Positions 50,259-61,226 of a DNA stretch of 64,000 nt are shown here, in pieces (the stretch's first letter is position 1; every line of letters begins with the position of its first letter). The notes under the pieces are model-generated. The model saw nothing but the letters and a program-made list of their open reading frames with translations, did not search any database and was not told the DNA's origin. The stretch is from Atherinomorus stipes (taxonomy: Eukaryota; Chordata; Actinopteri; Atheriniformes; Atherinidae): assembly GCA_023101725.1 (NCBI GenBank), contig JALJCO010003968.1, positions 1,736,001-1,800,000 on the forward strand. The letters run 5' to 3'. The translations under genes and the position numbers were made by a program.

Positions 50259-52671
50259 ATGCTTGTCACCAACAAACAGTTGGGTCTTGGACGCTCCCAC
50301 AGTTGGGACACGTTAGGGGGGAATGAGGGTCAGTGGGAGAGGCAGTGCGACAGTGTGTATGAGCAGCAGGCTAGAGTAGCTGGCCGACGGAACTCCCTAT
50401 CATACGCGGAGGGAGGAGGGTGGTACGAGGCTCCACCAGGAGTGCGTCCCCCTGACCTGGATTTGAAGCGTGCGCCGTACTCTTACCAAGACACTCCCTA
50501 CGGACAGGTTTACGCAGAGCGACACGATCCACGGGGACTGAGGAAGGGCTCTGTGCCGGATCTAAACCACTACGAGCGGGCACCCATGTCTCACAGAGGA
50601 TCCATTTCACATCAGGATTACTATTCTCATGACCCAGCTTTGACTCCACGGCCACCTGAGGGCCTTTACCGGCCGGAACACCAGCCTCCGCCGCCTCATC
50701 CTCATCCACTCAGCAGGTCAGGCTCACATTTTGGAATGGCACCTGGGGCTCGTGCTATGTGGGATCAAGGTCAGCCAGGTAGGGGGGTACCTCAGGCCCC
50801 TTCATCTCCTCTACCTCTACCACCTCCTCCCCCTCCTCCAACTGCCCATGAGTTGAATCGAGGGTATAGAGAACCTAGTGCTGGAACTGTTGCCAAGATG
50901 ATGCAAGATGGCCAACAGCGCTTACCTTCCAGGGACCCATCTCCTGCTCACTATGGTATGGAGCATGCATCTCCTAGGTATGCTAATGAGCCTCCTCCTC
51001 TAACTGGCCAGTCTGTTTATACAGATATTGATGGCCGACCAGTAGATCCACAGCAGCAAGCTGCCACCTGTCTGGTAGTAGATCCTGCTAGTCAAGGTAT
51101 GATTATGAGGCAAGATACAGCCTCACCTTATACCATCCAACAACAGCAGCAGTTACAGCAGCAGCAACAAATACAGCAGCAGCAGCAACTTCAACAGCAC
51201 CAGCAGCTTCAACAGCAACAACTGCAACAGCAACAACTGCAACAGCAGCAACTGCAACAACAGCAACTTCAGCAGCAACAACTGCAACAACAACAACTAC
51301 AGCAGCAACAACTGCAACAGCAGCAGCTTCAGCAGCAACAGATACAACAGCAGCAACTCCAGCAGCAGCAGTTACAGCAACAGCAACTTCAGCAACAACA
51401 AATACATCAGCAGCTTCAGCAAGAACAGGTACAGCAGCAGCTGCAACAGCCACTTCCACCTCCACCTGCCATGCCAGTATCTGACCCACATCTTGCTATG
51501 ACGGCTCCGCTTCCTGCTTCACCTGCTCCGGTGCAAGTGACCGCAGTTATCCCAGCTGCACCTACACCTGTGCAGCCTGCACCTGCTCCTGTGCAGGCTG
51601 CTTCTGTTCCTGCTCCAGCTCCTCTTCCACCAACTACTCCACTTCCTGGTCCAGTCCCTGCTGCTCCCCAAGTTGCACCACAAACACCGCTGCCTGTGGA
51701 CCCCAAGAAGACAGTTGACCCAGAATTTCTATCTTTGCTTCGGAATGAGGGCCTCTCAGAAAGCACCATCTCCTCGCTCATCCAGCAGGGATTTGATTCC
51801 ACTAGCATGCTAGCTGTGATGGAGGAAAATGATGTCCGCACTGTCGCCCCCAACCTTGGTCAGGCTCGTGTGCTGTCTCGCTTTATTCACAACTACAAGC
51901 GGCCTGTTGAGGCAACTCCGGCACCCTCCCGTCCTCAGACACCCTTGCGAGGTCGCTCTAATAGCTTTAGCCATCGCTCAGATATCTACCACCACCAACA
52001 GCACCACCATTCACAAAACCCTGCACAGCCTTTAGCTGTGGATCCCCAGCTGATGCCTCCCCAGACTCCTGGGGCCATGCAAACCATCTCCCCAAGAATG
52101 GGAGAAGTAATAGGTAGGAGGCCCAGCAGCGCACCCTCTCAACACCTCTTGGAAGCCTCTGGAGGATATCCAGGCCAACCACCTCGTTCCCCAGGGCCAT
52201 ATGCTGGAACCATTATGCCTGTCCAGTCAAGACCCATGTCAGCCTATTCTTCCGGGGTGACAGTACCCGGGGTGCCTATGCAGGGTATGCAGATAATGCC
52301 ACAGCAGATGACTGGGTCAATGCCTGCCATACCAGGATCTATTCACTCCATGCCAGGTATGCCACAGCAGATGCCGGTGTCCATGCCTGCTTTGCAGCAG
52401 CCACAACAAGTACCAAAAGCATACTGTACCAATTACACAGTGCCCATGGAACTGATGAAGAGGGACAGGAATTTACTGCCATTGTCACCTATGCACAGCC
52501 CTCACCCTAGCCCTCAGCTGATACGTAAAAGTGGGGGACCTGCATCAGATAATGCCCTCGTCCCTGTCGGAGCACCTATTCAAGGCCAAGGTGCCTTGGT
52601 TGCTAACCAGAAGTTGAGTCGGCGTACAGGTCCACCAGTCATCGTGTCCACTATGGCATCTCCAGACACAA
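50259..52671 (+). CDS. ctbp2: RIBEYE A-domain exon (synaptic-ribbon isoform of CtBP2)
   Basis: One exon encodes 804 residues plus one base and ends at donor AGTAAAT (edge 52671), in the same phase as the CtBP2 first exon. It can therefore splice to the same CtBP2 exons, the B-domain. RIBEYE is the main scaffold of synaptic ribbons in photoreceptors, hair cells and pineal cells; the A-domain self-associates. The start MLVTNKQLGLGRSHSWDT matches the RIBEYE N-terminus (MPVPSxxxxxGRSQSWD). In order: Tyr/Pro/His-rich region (30-290), Gln-rich pentads (294-396), Pro/Ala-rich linker (400-480), SAM-like helical module (480-550), His-rich and Met/Pro/Gln-rich tail, and KAYCTNYTVPMELMKRDRN near the end. 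An upstream in-frame ATG (50160) adds a hydrophobic stretch that is really a polypyrimidine tract. Without transcripts, paralogue a or b cannot be assigned. Confidence 0.9.
51136..51447 (+). repeat. coding 15-bp minisatellite encoding (Leu/Ile)-Gln4 pentads
   Basis: Within the RIBEYE exon about 310 bases encode almost only Gln with Leu or Ile at every fifth position over roughly 13 consecutive pentads, after a less regular Gln-rich lead. Codons vary between CAA and CAG, and between CTG, CTT, CTC, CTA and ATA, so the array is older than a pure slippage product. Confidence 0.9.
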
Positions 52672-53218
52672 GTAAATCCTTTTTATTTTTACCTTTTCTA
52701 TGGTTATGTGCTGTTTGACTGTTGATAGATTTGGGCTTTCCTTTGCTTGGCTGTTGACAGGTTAAATAAGATGGGAAGGTTTATTTGTGTTACAGCTCTT
52801 TTTCATATAGCTCTTGTTGGTTTGGATAATGCCAGTGTTGCTGCATGGTGGAGCATCATATATATATATATACCTTCAGAACTTGATTGACTTTTCTAAG
52901 AGCTATTCAATGCACCGAGAGAATCAACTTGAAGTCATTTTAGCTCATTTATGTGAAAATGTTTTATCTTCTACAGATTGGATGAACCATTTCTGAATAA
53001 GTACGTCTCTGCCATCATGGTGTGTGTAATGTTTCTAGTCATTTCTCGCATTTGTTAGTTAATCTCTGTTGGCGCTCATTCTATCTGCTGTAGATGAAGG
53101 AAGTCTTTTCTGCTTATCCTCACCAGTAGATCCAAAATTTTTATATTTATATCCTCCCCATCTCTTTTCCAAATCTGTTAAGATTTTGAATTAAATCCAT
53201 TTAAGAACAACTTCTGCT

Positions 53219-53615
53219 TTGGGATGTAACGATATGAAAATTTCATATCACGATTATTGTGACCAAAATGATCACGGTTATCATTTTTATCGCGGTATTA
53301 TAGAAATACCCCCCAGCATCTTTAAAAATATCCAAAATGGGTCTAAATGTGTATTTTGTTCTTTTTAAAGGGGGAAAATCTCAGGAGAACTGTCCATGTG
53401 GGTGCCTTTGTTGCCTTCCACCATGTTTTCATAAATTAAACATTGCAAACTGGGACTGTTGCTGCTTCTCCAGCCAATGAGCAGCATCACTAGGAGTTTT
53501 TCAAAGTACAGTAATCAGTCACGGTTTTAACGATAATTAAAATTTGAAACGGTATTACTAATCATTGGTTATTTTATCACGGTTAACCATTTTACCGGTA
53601 ATCGTTACATCCCTA
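53219..53615. mobile_element. hAT-type MITE, 397 bp
   Basis: The left end GGGATGTAACGAT and the right end ATCGTTACATCCCTA are inverted, with repeated subterminal ATCACGGTTA words. The flanks CTTCTGCT (53211-53218) and GTTCTGCT (53616-53623) are an 8-bp target-site duplication with one mismatch. This type is very common in teleosts. No coding content. Confidence 0.85.
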
Positions 53616-56600
53616 GTTCTGCTGTAATCACTGGGAATCCTTCTCTTGTCCTACTTTAGTTTAGTCATGATACCAAAATGATACCTCACCTTCTTGTCAG
53701 CTTATCAATGTGAGAGCCAGATTTGTCAGAAAACACTATATTTCCCTTGGAGTTCTTCATTACTGTAGTGATCTCATGCTTGTTTTATATCAGAAGAGGA
53801 AATCGCCTCTTTAAATGCAACACAAAGTGGCCTTGACAGTGCACAGGATAGAGGATTTGGGAGGAACAGCTGTCAGCATCCTTTCTGGTACATTTTAAAT
53901 GTTAACAACTGTGCACTATGTTCATGTTACAGTCTTGTCAGTTGCTGCATTTGTGTGTGAACAGTTCACATTAAGATTTCTGTGACTAGAAAAGTCAGAA
54001 ATTATGTGCAGATGTGTGGGAACAGGGGGCTATGCATCTGTTACAACAGTTTGCATCTGTGTGCAGTATGTGAGATTGTGTGTGCCACCACCCTCTTGTG
54101 CAAATGTTTTTGTTTTTTTTTTATCTCTTATCTATGTCTTATCTGCTGTGCCCTTGCTAAGTAAGTTTGGCAAAAATGCAGGCAATATTTTAAAAATCAT
54201 TTCCTCTGCTGCACCTACAGCATGGCCTGCAGAATTTAAAAAAAAGTTACGTAATGGTAATTGCAGCCCCTATTGTGCTAAACAAGAATGTTCTCTTTCT
54301 GTATGATCATAAGAATGCCCCAGACATGCCTAAAAAGCGTAATGGCTACTTGGACCACACTTTTCCTCAGTCCTGCTGCAGTTAAGGTTTTCCACTGATC
54401 CTTGCAGAATAACCTTTAGTGTATTCAGTCATATCAGATTTAAGCTTTGATTTAAAAGCTGCAACCCAAAGTATGCTCTTTTTAGTCCCATGCCCTGATA
54501 AAAGTACGTGTCAGAGATTTTGGGCCATCGGGACTGACATCCTCATCAACATCAGTTCACTAGAGGCTGACTAGCAGCATCACCAGACAGATAAAATTGA
54601 ATTACCTTTCTGATGGCCGACGTGTGATTGTGTCATTTTCTCTGTACAGGTTGTAATGAGAATAGAGAGGGAGGGTTAATCCTTCAGATCCTCCATTTTC
54701 ATGGCTTCACTAATCCATAGAAACTGTAATTTCTCTCAGACCAGCCTCCACTACTCTACATAGCTGGCAGGTTTAAATGAACTTGAAAATGTCCAAGGCA
54801 GACTGTGAACAAATGATTTAATTCAGGAAGTCTTCTACTTTAAGGCCCAAGAGAGCAGGCATTTAAAAGCTTCCCATTGACTGGTTGTCAAAACAGTCTC
54901 TTGGTTTACGTTGATTCATGGTTTAGAAACATTTTTCTTCAAGTCAGCCACATACATTATATTGTTAGCATGCACGTAGTCAGCAGAGTAGACTTCATTT
55001 GCATGTGGCTGACATTTGTTGCTTTGGTTATTTCATCTCTTAATGGACATGTCCGCAAAGCTGCTCTGAAAGCATATTTCTAAATTGTATGTTGCTAGGC
55101 AACATGAGTTTTGGTGGTAATCGTAGGCAGATTTGCTTCTGGTTAAAGCATCTGTCCATTATCAGAAAACATAGGAGATTTACTTCTTACTATTTTTCTT
55201 CTGCAAAATATGTGGCAGAGCTTATACATTTGAAAAGCCACACTCATTTTCTAATAAGTGCATTACACATGTTTTAAACTTGGATATATATATTTAAGTA
55301 TAATTTGTTTCTTCTAAATAAGTTTTAATCGAAGCAATAACACCTTTTTTGCATTTGTTTAAATCTAATTGCCCCCGAGCTTGTGTGGCCTTCTGACAAT
55401 CTGGCAATGATTAATCAGGTACGGCACCATGTTGCATCAACCACCAGGAGAAAAAAAATCCCCTTTAAATTAACAGCCCATGAGCAAACACAGATGGCCT
55501 GCCCCCACCCACCTCACTATATGATGCTCAGTCAGTTATTCCTGCTCAAGGGTATTACTCTAACTAGGACTCCCCTTCCCCCTCTCAAGCATAATGTGAC
55601 ACTGTGGGACAGGGCAGCACAATACTGGGACAAAAATGACTTAGCTGTGTTTTGGTTTTCTGGTACGTATAACTGAGTCACTCAAGAACTATTGTGGTGA
55701 TTTCTGTAGCAGCTGAGCTGATAGTAAGAATGATTAATGGCATTTTACTCTGAAGACGGTTGTTTTTTATTCTGTCTGTAAGTTCAGTGCTCTAGCATTG
55801 GTTTCAACACCTCAGGCTGGAGAGTAGGGCTCTGCTGCTGTTACTACAAAATGGGGAAAGAAGTAACTTTTTTTAGGATCCTGACTTGATAGAAATGGAA
55901 GGCTGCAGAGATGCACCCAAGAACAGCTGCTTCATGTCTCAGTTCCAGGTCGCCTACATTTCAAGCTCAAGTATGAAATAAAAATCCAGTAATGTTGCTT
56001 TTTTCCGTTTTTACCTCCTCAGTGTGATGTGTTTCTTGTTGCAGTCAGCATTTTGGGCTCACAGAGCCTTCATTGATCAGACACATTTTCATTAAAAAAA
56101 AAAAGAAAAGAAAAAAGAAGATAAAAGAAACACTGGCTCAGCAGCTAAAACCTGTAGCAGTTCTTGCTAATGTTAATTTCCATGACTGGACATTGCATGA
56201 GTGCATCTCAGTGTTGAGGCTGAAATAGAAAATTGTACCACCCATCTGTAGGGCTTTGCCTTCTTTCCTTTCTCCCCAGCTGAGGGTGTTGGCTACTGTC
56301 CGTGAGGCGACCTGATGGAAGCCGAGGCCAGTTTTGCTCTGCATGACATGCTAGCCGCATCTTTTCCCCTAGCTTTGGCCTAGCGTGATGGCAGGGGGAG
56401 GGTTATGGCATATTAGTCCTGGAGATGGCAGATTATGTATTTACAGGGTCCAGGTTAAAGCTACGGGCAGTTGTTGTATAGAGTGAGGGATTAAGAAACG
56501 AGGAGAGGGAGGGACAGATTGGTGGCTGCATGGTGGGGAGGGGAAATGTGGTGGTAACAGCTGTCAGTCAACTTTACAGTTTCCATGGAGATGAGGTTAG

Positions 56601-57498
56601 CTGTCAAGTCTCACATCTGTATTGAGGGCCAAATACTGACCTTAATCTGGACTGACAGTAAAAGATTGTTATGCTGCTAGCCTCTCAATGCTTTTCAGTG
56701 ATTTTATTTTCTTAATTTTATTTTCTTTCAGTCTAGCCATTGAATGATGCAGCCACTGGATCAAACTGATGTCAGATAAAAAAGCAGAATCGACATTATG
56801 CCACTTGTTCTGCTAAATATCTTCTTCTTAGTTTGCAAAAACAAACTGAAAATCCAATGTGTTATTGGACCACCTTTTATTGTTACAAAAAGTTCATATG
56901 ATGTCATGTTAGTTTCCATCCAGAGTTGCGTTACTTTTTCAATATTATCTGATGTTGATGATGGGAGAACTGGACCCCTGCATCAAGTCTTTTCCAGCAC
57001 ACCCTGAAGCTTCTCATTAGGCTTAAGGTCATCTGTGGGGGTTAATTCCTCTATGAAAGTGAGGTCTTGTGCCTGATCTATTGTGTCTGAATCTCAGCCT
57101 GATGAATTTTGGCTTCGGAAGTAAATGTGCCATCAGGGAGGTAAGAAAGAGTACTGATGTAAAAAGCTGGTCATTTAGTGTATTCAGGGCTGTCAACTAA
57201 CGTCATTTCATGGGCATATAACATTGCTGAACCCAGATCTGATCAACTCAAGCAACCTCAGATCATAATACTGGCCGCACAGGATAATAAAGTGGCTGGG
57301 CATGATGGATGCAGCACTTCATCCATCTGTCTTCTTACCCAGATGCTCCCAATACTATAGAACAGGATAGATCTGGACTCCTCAAACCACATGAGCTATT
57401 TCTATTGCAGGAGAGTCCAATCTTTATGGTCAATGGAAATTAAAGCATTTTGCTTGTTTATTTATTCAATTCAATTTGTCTTACTGGTAAGAGTTGTC

Positions 57499-57945
57499 TT
57501 AAATGAATAGTACACCCACAGAATGATGTGCCTTCATTTTCTATTCACCCTCATGCTGAGCAAGACTGTGGAGCACTTTTTAAATATCTCAAATGCAGCC
57601 GGAGACCTTTTTTTTTGTTTTCGTTATCCGCCTACATTCACATACTACTGTTTAGGCTATAAAAATATACTAAATGATGTCGTTTCGAGTAAATTATGGA
57701 CGCTACCCACTCAGGACACTTGGACCACATTGGACGAGCAGTATGGAGGAATATTGCCAAGTTTTTGTGGACTTCTATAGACCTTTTTTTTCAGGCACCA
57801 GTGAATCCCATTATATGAATGACAAAAAAAAACCAATCTTCAGCTGCATTTGATGTATTAAAAAAAAGTGCTCCACAGTCTTGCTCAGCATAAGAGTGAA
57901 TAGAAAATGAAGACGCATCATTCTGTGGGTGTTATATCCCTTTAA
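57499..57945. mobile_element. TTAA-flanked MITE, copy 2 of the long-armed family
   Basis: TTAA borders enclose arms GAATAGTACACCCACAGAATG and CATTCTGTGGGTGTTATATCC. The centre (CTACCCACTCAGGACACTTG, GACGAGCAGTATGGAGGAAT) is nearly identical to the copy at 36977-37422 in the same orientation. The ORF reported inside is part of the element. Confidence 0.75.
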
Positions 57946-58760
57946 TGCACCACACCATCAGTGCTAATATCTTGAGTTTTCTTCTCTTTGGAAGCTTTTG
58001 CATTTATTGTTAAAGCTGACTGTGGTTTCTGAAGTTAATTTTCTTTTATTTCATATCACTTGATCATTCAAGATTTTCTCATGACCACATTTTTTCCCTT
58101 TTTTCAGTCTTTATTGGTGCAATGGACAGCTCTTGGCCCAATTGAAATAGTTTTAGCAATTATCTATCTTTTCCATGTCCACAGGATCTGTCTTCCAACA
58201 GGATTGTTTAGGGATTGAGAAGCTACTCACTGCATCACTTGGGGTTAAATGGTGCACCTGAAACATATAAATCAATCCAATTATTTCCAATGGGAAACTT
58301 ACATGTTAGTTTATGTAACTTTTTTTTTTCTTTTAAGGAAGTCAGTGTTTATTTTTGTCTTTAGCTGTGAGTACGGCAAAGTACAACAGCTGGATAAGTT
58401 TGACCATATTCAGCTCTTTGCAAGGCTTGAAGGCAAAAGCGCAACTTACTTACAGTGTATTGTTGCTCAGCAGTTACAATTCTGCCATGTGTGATGGCAA
58501 TTCATAACTACAGCAAAGTACAGCTCAGCAAGATGTGTTTTCCTCGTTGCTAGGCTACTTGTCCCCATTTTGTTGCATTTCTGTTAATATCTCAGTAAAC
58601 TGGGCAGTGAAAAGTCTCCGTGATCAAAACATATCAGAAAATTCTGGTGAAAAATCAGACTTTTAGCATTGCACTGAAATAAAAATATCCTAACAAGTGT
58701 AATGAGTTTCAGAGCTCAACCTAAGGGCGGCTGCTGTGTAATAAATGAATATACTGCAAG

Positions 58761-59219
58761 TTAAAGACACACAATGGAACCATTAGTAGTTTTCTCAGTG
58801 ACGCGCCACCTATTGGCAGCTAAACTAGCATTCATCCTGCATCCTGCCTGTACTGTCAGCTCACTCCAGCCAGTAAAAGAGTCTTATCTTGACTCTTGTT
58901 CCGTCGCTTCCTCTCTTTCTTTTCCTCTCTTCCTCCGGTGATGTTTCCTTGCTTTTCTTTACCAAAACTGACATTGTGCGCGTTCAAAACACCCGCTGTG
59001 TTCATACCTGGTTCCTGGTAGTAAGTGACGCGTGTGCAACCAGTTGGCTGCAACGTCACAGCCCCGTCCTGGATGGAAAAGTTACATAGTGTTGTTTCCG
59101 AGCCTTGGGACGCCTCTGGGCAGTGATGGCTCGAAAATGCGCCTAATGAATGTTGGTGTGCCATCAAAACGAGTCAGAAATGCAGATTAAGATCTAAAAG
59201 TTAGGTTGTGTGTCTTTAA
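58761..59219. mobile_element. TTAA-flanked MITE
   Basis: TTAAAGACACACAATGG at the left is mirrored by GGTTGTGTGTCTTTAA at the right. TTAA borders and no transposase indicate a piggyBac-like non-autonomous element. Confidence 0.6.
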
Positions 59220-59268
59220 AGTGATGAAAAGCTAGCTATGCAGTGTCTTTACTTGTTACATCCAGACC

Positions 59269-59972
59269 AAGCGGCAACCTCCGGTGGCCAGCAGTGATGC
59301 AACCCGGAAATTGACATTTTCTGTAATATTCCCTTCATCCGCTAGGGGCTGGCTCCAAGAGCGAGCAAATCCCCATAGACTTCCATGTTAAAAACGCCAA
59401 CTTCACAGCAGAAATAAACAGGTTTACAGCCTGGTTCAAAAAATCATTTTAGGTTTATTAGGTCAAGTTTACCTTCATGTCAACTGTGAGGGGGGTGAAT
59501 TTTTTTATAACTCATTCGTTTAGATGTTATTTATTCTTCAAATTACACATAATTAAGGGCGTGTCCTTATGATTGACATGCGGCAGACCGGAAGCTCCGC
59601 CTGCCGACCGGAGGCTCCTAGTTAGCTCCTTCTTTGCTCTTAATAAGGTCTCAGTTTGTTACAGAGTCGCACAACGGCGGTGTTTAGTCAGCGAATTGCA
59701 AGTCTAAGCATGTCTTACCTTAACCACGCTTAGGGGGCTTATCTTTGTTAGCTCCTCTTAGTTTCGTGTTAGCTCAGTTAGCGTTTAGCCCACAGTACGT
59801 CAGCTGTCAATCATTTGCCCCGCGGCCGCGCTGTGCCCATTTTAGTATTTTCCTGGAGTGACGACGTACGTGACACGGCAAGATGGCGACGGTAAGACAC
59901 GCCCAACTGGCTTCACATTTCTCTATTCAGAAGAGACCTGAAGCTACGTCCAGCAATTATATACAGTCTATG
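59269..59972. mobile_element. dispersed percomorph-type element with 9-bp flanking repeat
   Basis: ATCCAGACC occurs on both sides (59260-59268 and 59973-59981), consistent with a target-site duplication. The interior carries text widely dispersed in spiny-rayed fish genomes, including CCCCATAGACTTCCATGTTA and AATTATATACAGTCTATG near the right end. It is more CpG-rich than its surroundings (about 59570-59890). No ORF of note. Confidence 0.6.
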
Positions 59973-60225
59973 ATCCAGACCCATCCTGTCCTCCATGTCA
60001 GAAAAAATCTGTCAGGTAAATAATAAACTCAGAGGAAGGACATCTGCAAACAGCTGGAAGAAGCAACTTTAGCCAAAACCTAAATTAGATAAATACTGGT
60101 GAGTTTCTTTAATGTGGCCTTTTACTGACTTCTTACAGCACACTGTTGTATTTTCACAAAGATTGCAAAATTATAAAGCAGAATCTTTTTATTTTTTTAT
60201 TTTTCAGTTTGGACAAAGGCATCCT

Positions 60226-60614
60226 TTAAAGTTATACCGCGTAACTTTTGGCCACTATGGGTACTAAACCTGTAACTTCCCACAGGTGCCACAACTATTT
60301 CAAAATTAAACAGTCTCAGTCTGAGTTTTGGAAAAGTGTTGCAGACCACTTTGAAAAGCTGATTTTTAAGTCATCAAGCGATTAATCAAAGCGCTTCAGG
60401 TTACATGATCCAATGAGAGACGGCCCGCTCCTGAGAAGTTACAAAGCCTGGTTTTTGAGAATGGCAACCCCCTCGGAGCAACGACATGCGTCAAGTGCTC
60501 TATATTGACTACAAAAATCAGCTCTAGTTACTTACATTAATAATAATAATAGAATATAATGTATCATAATATTTGGCTAACATTGGGTTCAAAAGTTGCA
60601 CGGTATCACTTTAA
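60226..60614. mobile_element. TTAA-flanked MITE, family shared with 34671-34983
   Basis: The ends TTAAAGTTATACCGCGTAAC and GTTGCACGGTATCACTTTAA are inverted and bordered by TTAA. The interior is the reverse complement of the copy near 34.7 kb. Confidence 0.7.
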
Positions 60615-60803
60615 GTGAACTTAGTTTGGGCAGTGCTAAAGAAAGAGCCTGAAAGCAGCTGTCCCACAACAGTAGCTTGAGAGTTGACATCTTTTCAGCA
60701 TGCACGCATTTGATTCAGCCTCATGTATGTTTTTCTTTAAGCCTTGCAGGCTTTAACATCATTGGCCCCTGCGGCCTGTGCCTCGGTAAACTTGTCTATT
60801 ACA

Positions 60804-61226
60804 TAGACTTGTAGTCAAGACCGCCTAAACCGAGACCAAGACACTACCAAGACCAGAGTGTCAAGACCAAGACTTCAGCTCGAGACCAAGACTAAGACCG
60901 AGACCAAAAAAAACGTCATTTTTTTGACATTTTTCATGAGTTGTAGAACCTAACACCATATTGGGTTCAGCTGCATAGGATAAAAATGAGATTTCATTAT
61001 TTGGTATTTGAAGGGGTGTATAATGAAATATATTAAAAAAACAGTACCTACCTGTAAATTATATAGGTTGCAAATCCCTTCAAGACCACTCGGCCAGTCC
61101 GAGACATTGCTAGACCGAGAGACCCGAGACCAAGACCAAGACCAAGACCAAAGACTGCTGAGACCGTGATTAGACCAAGACCGCAAAAAAGTGGTCTTGA
61201 GACCAGTCTTGAGAACTACAAGTCTA
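60804..61226. mobile_element. TA-flanked MITE with GACC-rich arms
   Basis: TAGACTTGTAGTCAAGACC at the left pairs with the right end GAGAACTACAAGTCTA. The subterminal arms are built of repeated AAGACCGAGACC words (mirrored as GGTCTTGAGACC). The TA borders suggest a Tc1/mariner-type target, but no transposase remains. Confidence 0.65.

Noticed and set aside
51103..51489. 128-codon minus-strand ORF rich in Val and Ala
   Set aside because: It is the antisense of the CAG/CAA repeat in the RIBEYE exon, which removes stops on the other strand.
51416..51853. 145-codon minus-strand ORF
   Set aside because: Shadow of the Pro/Ala-rich RIBEYE coding sequence; no family signature.
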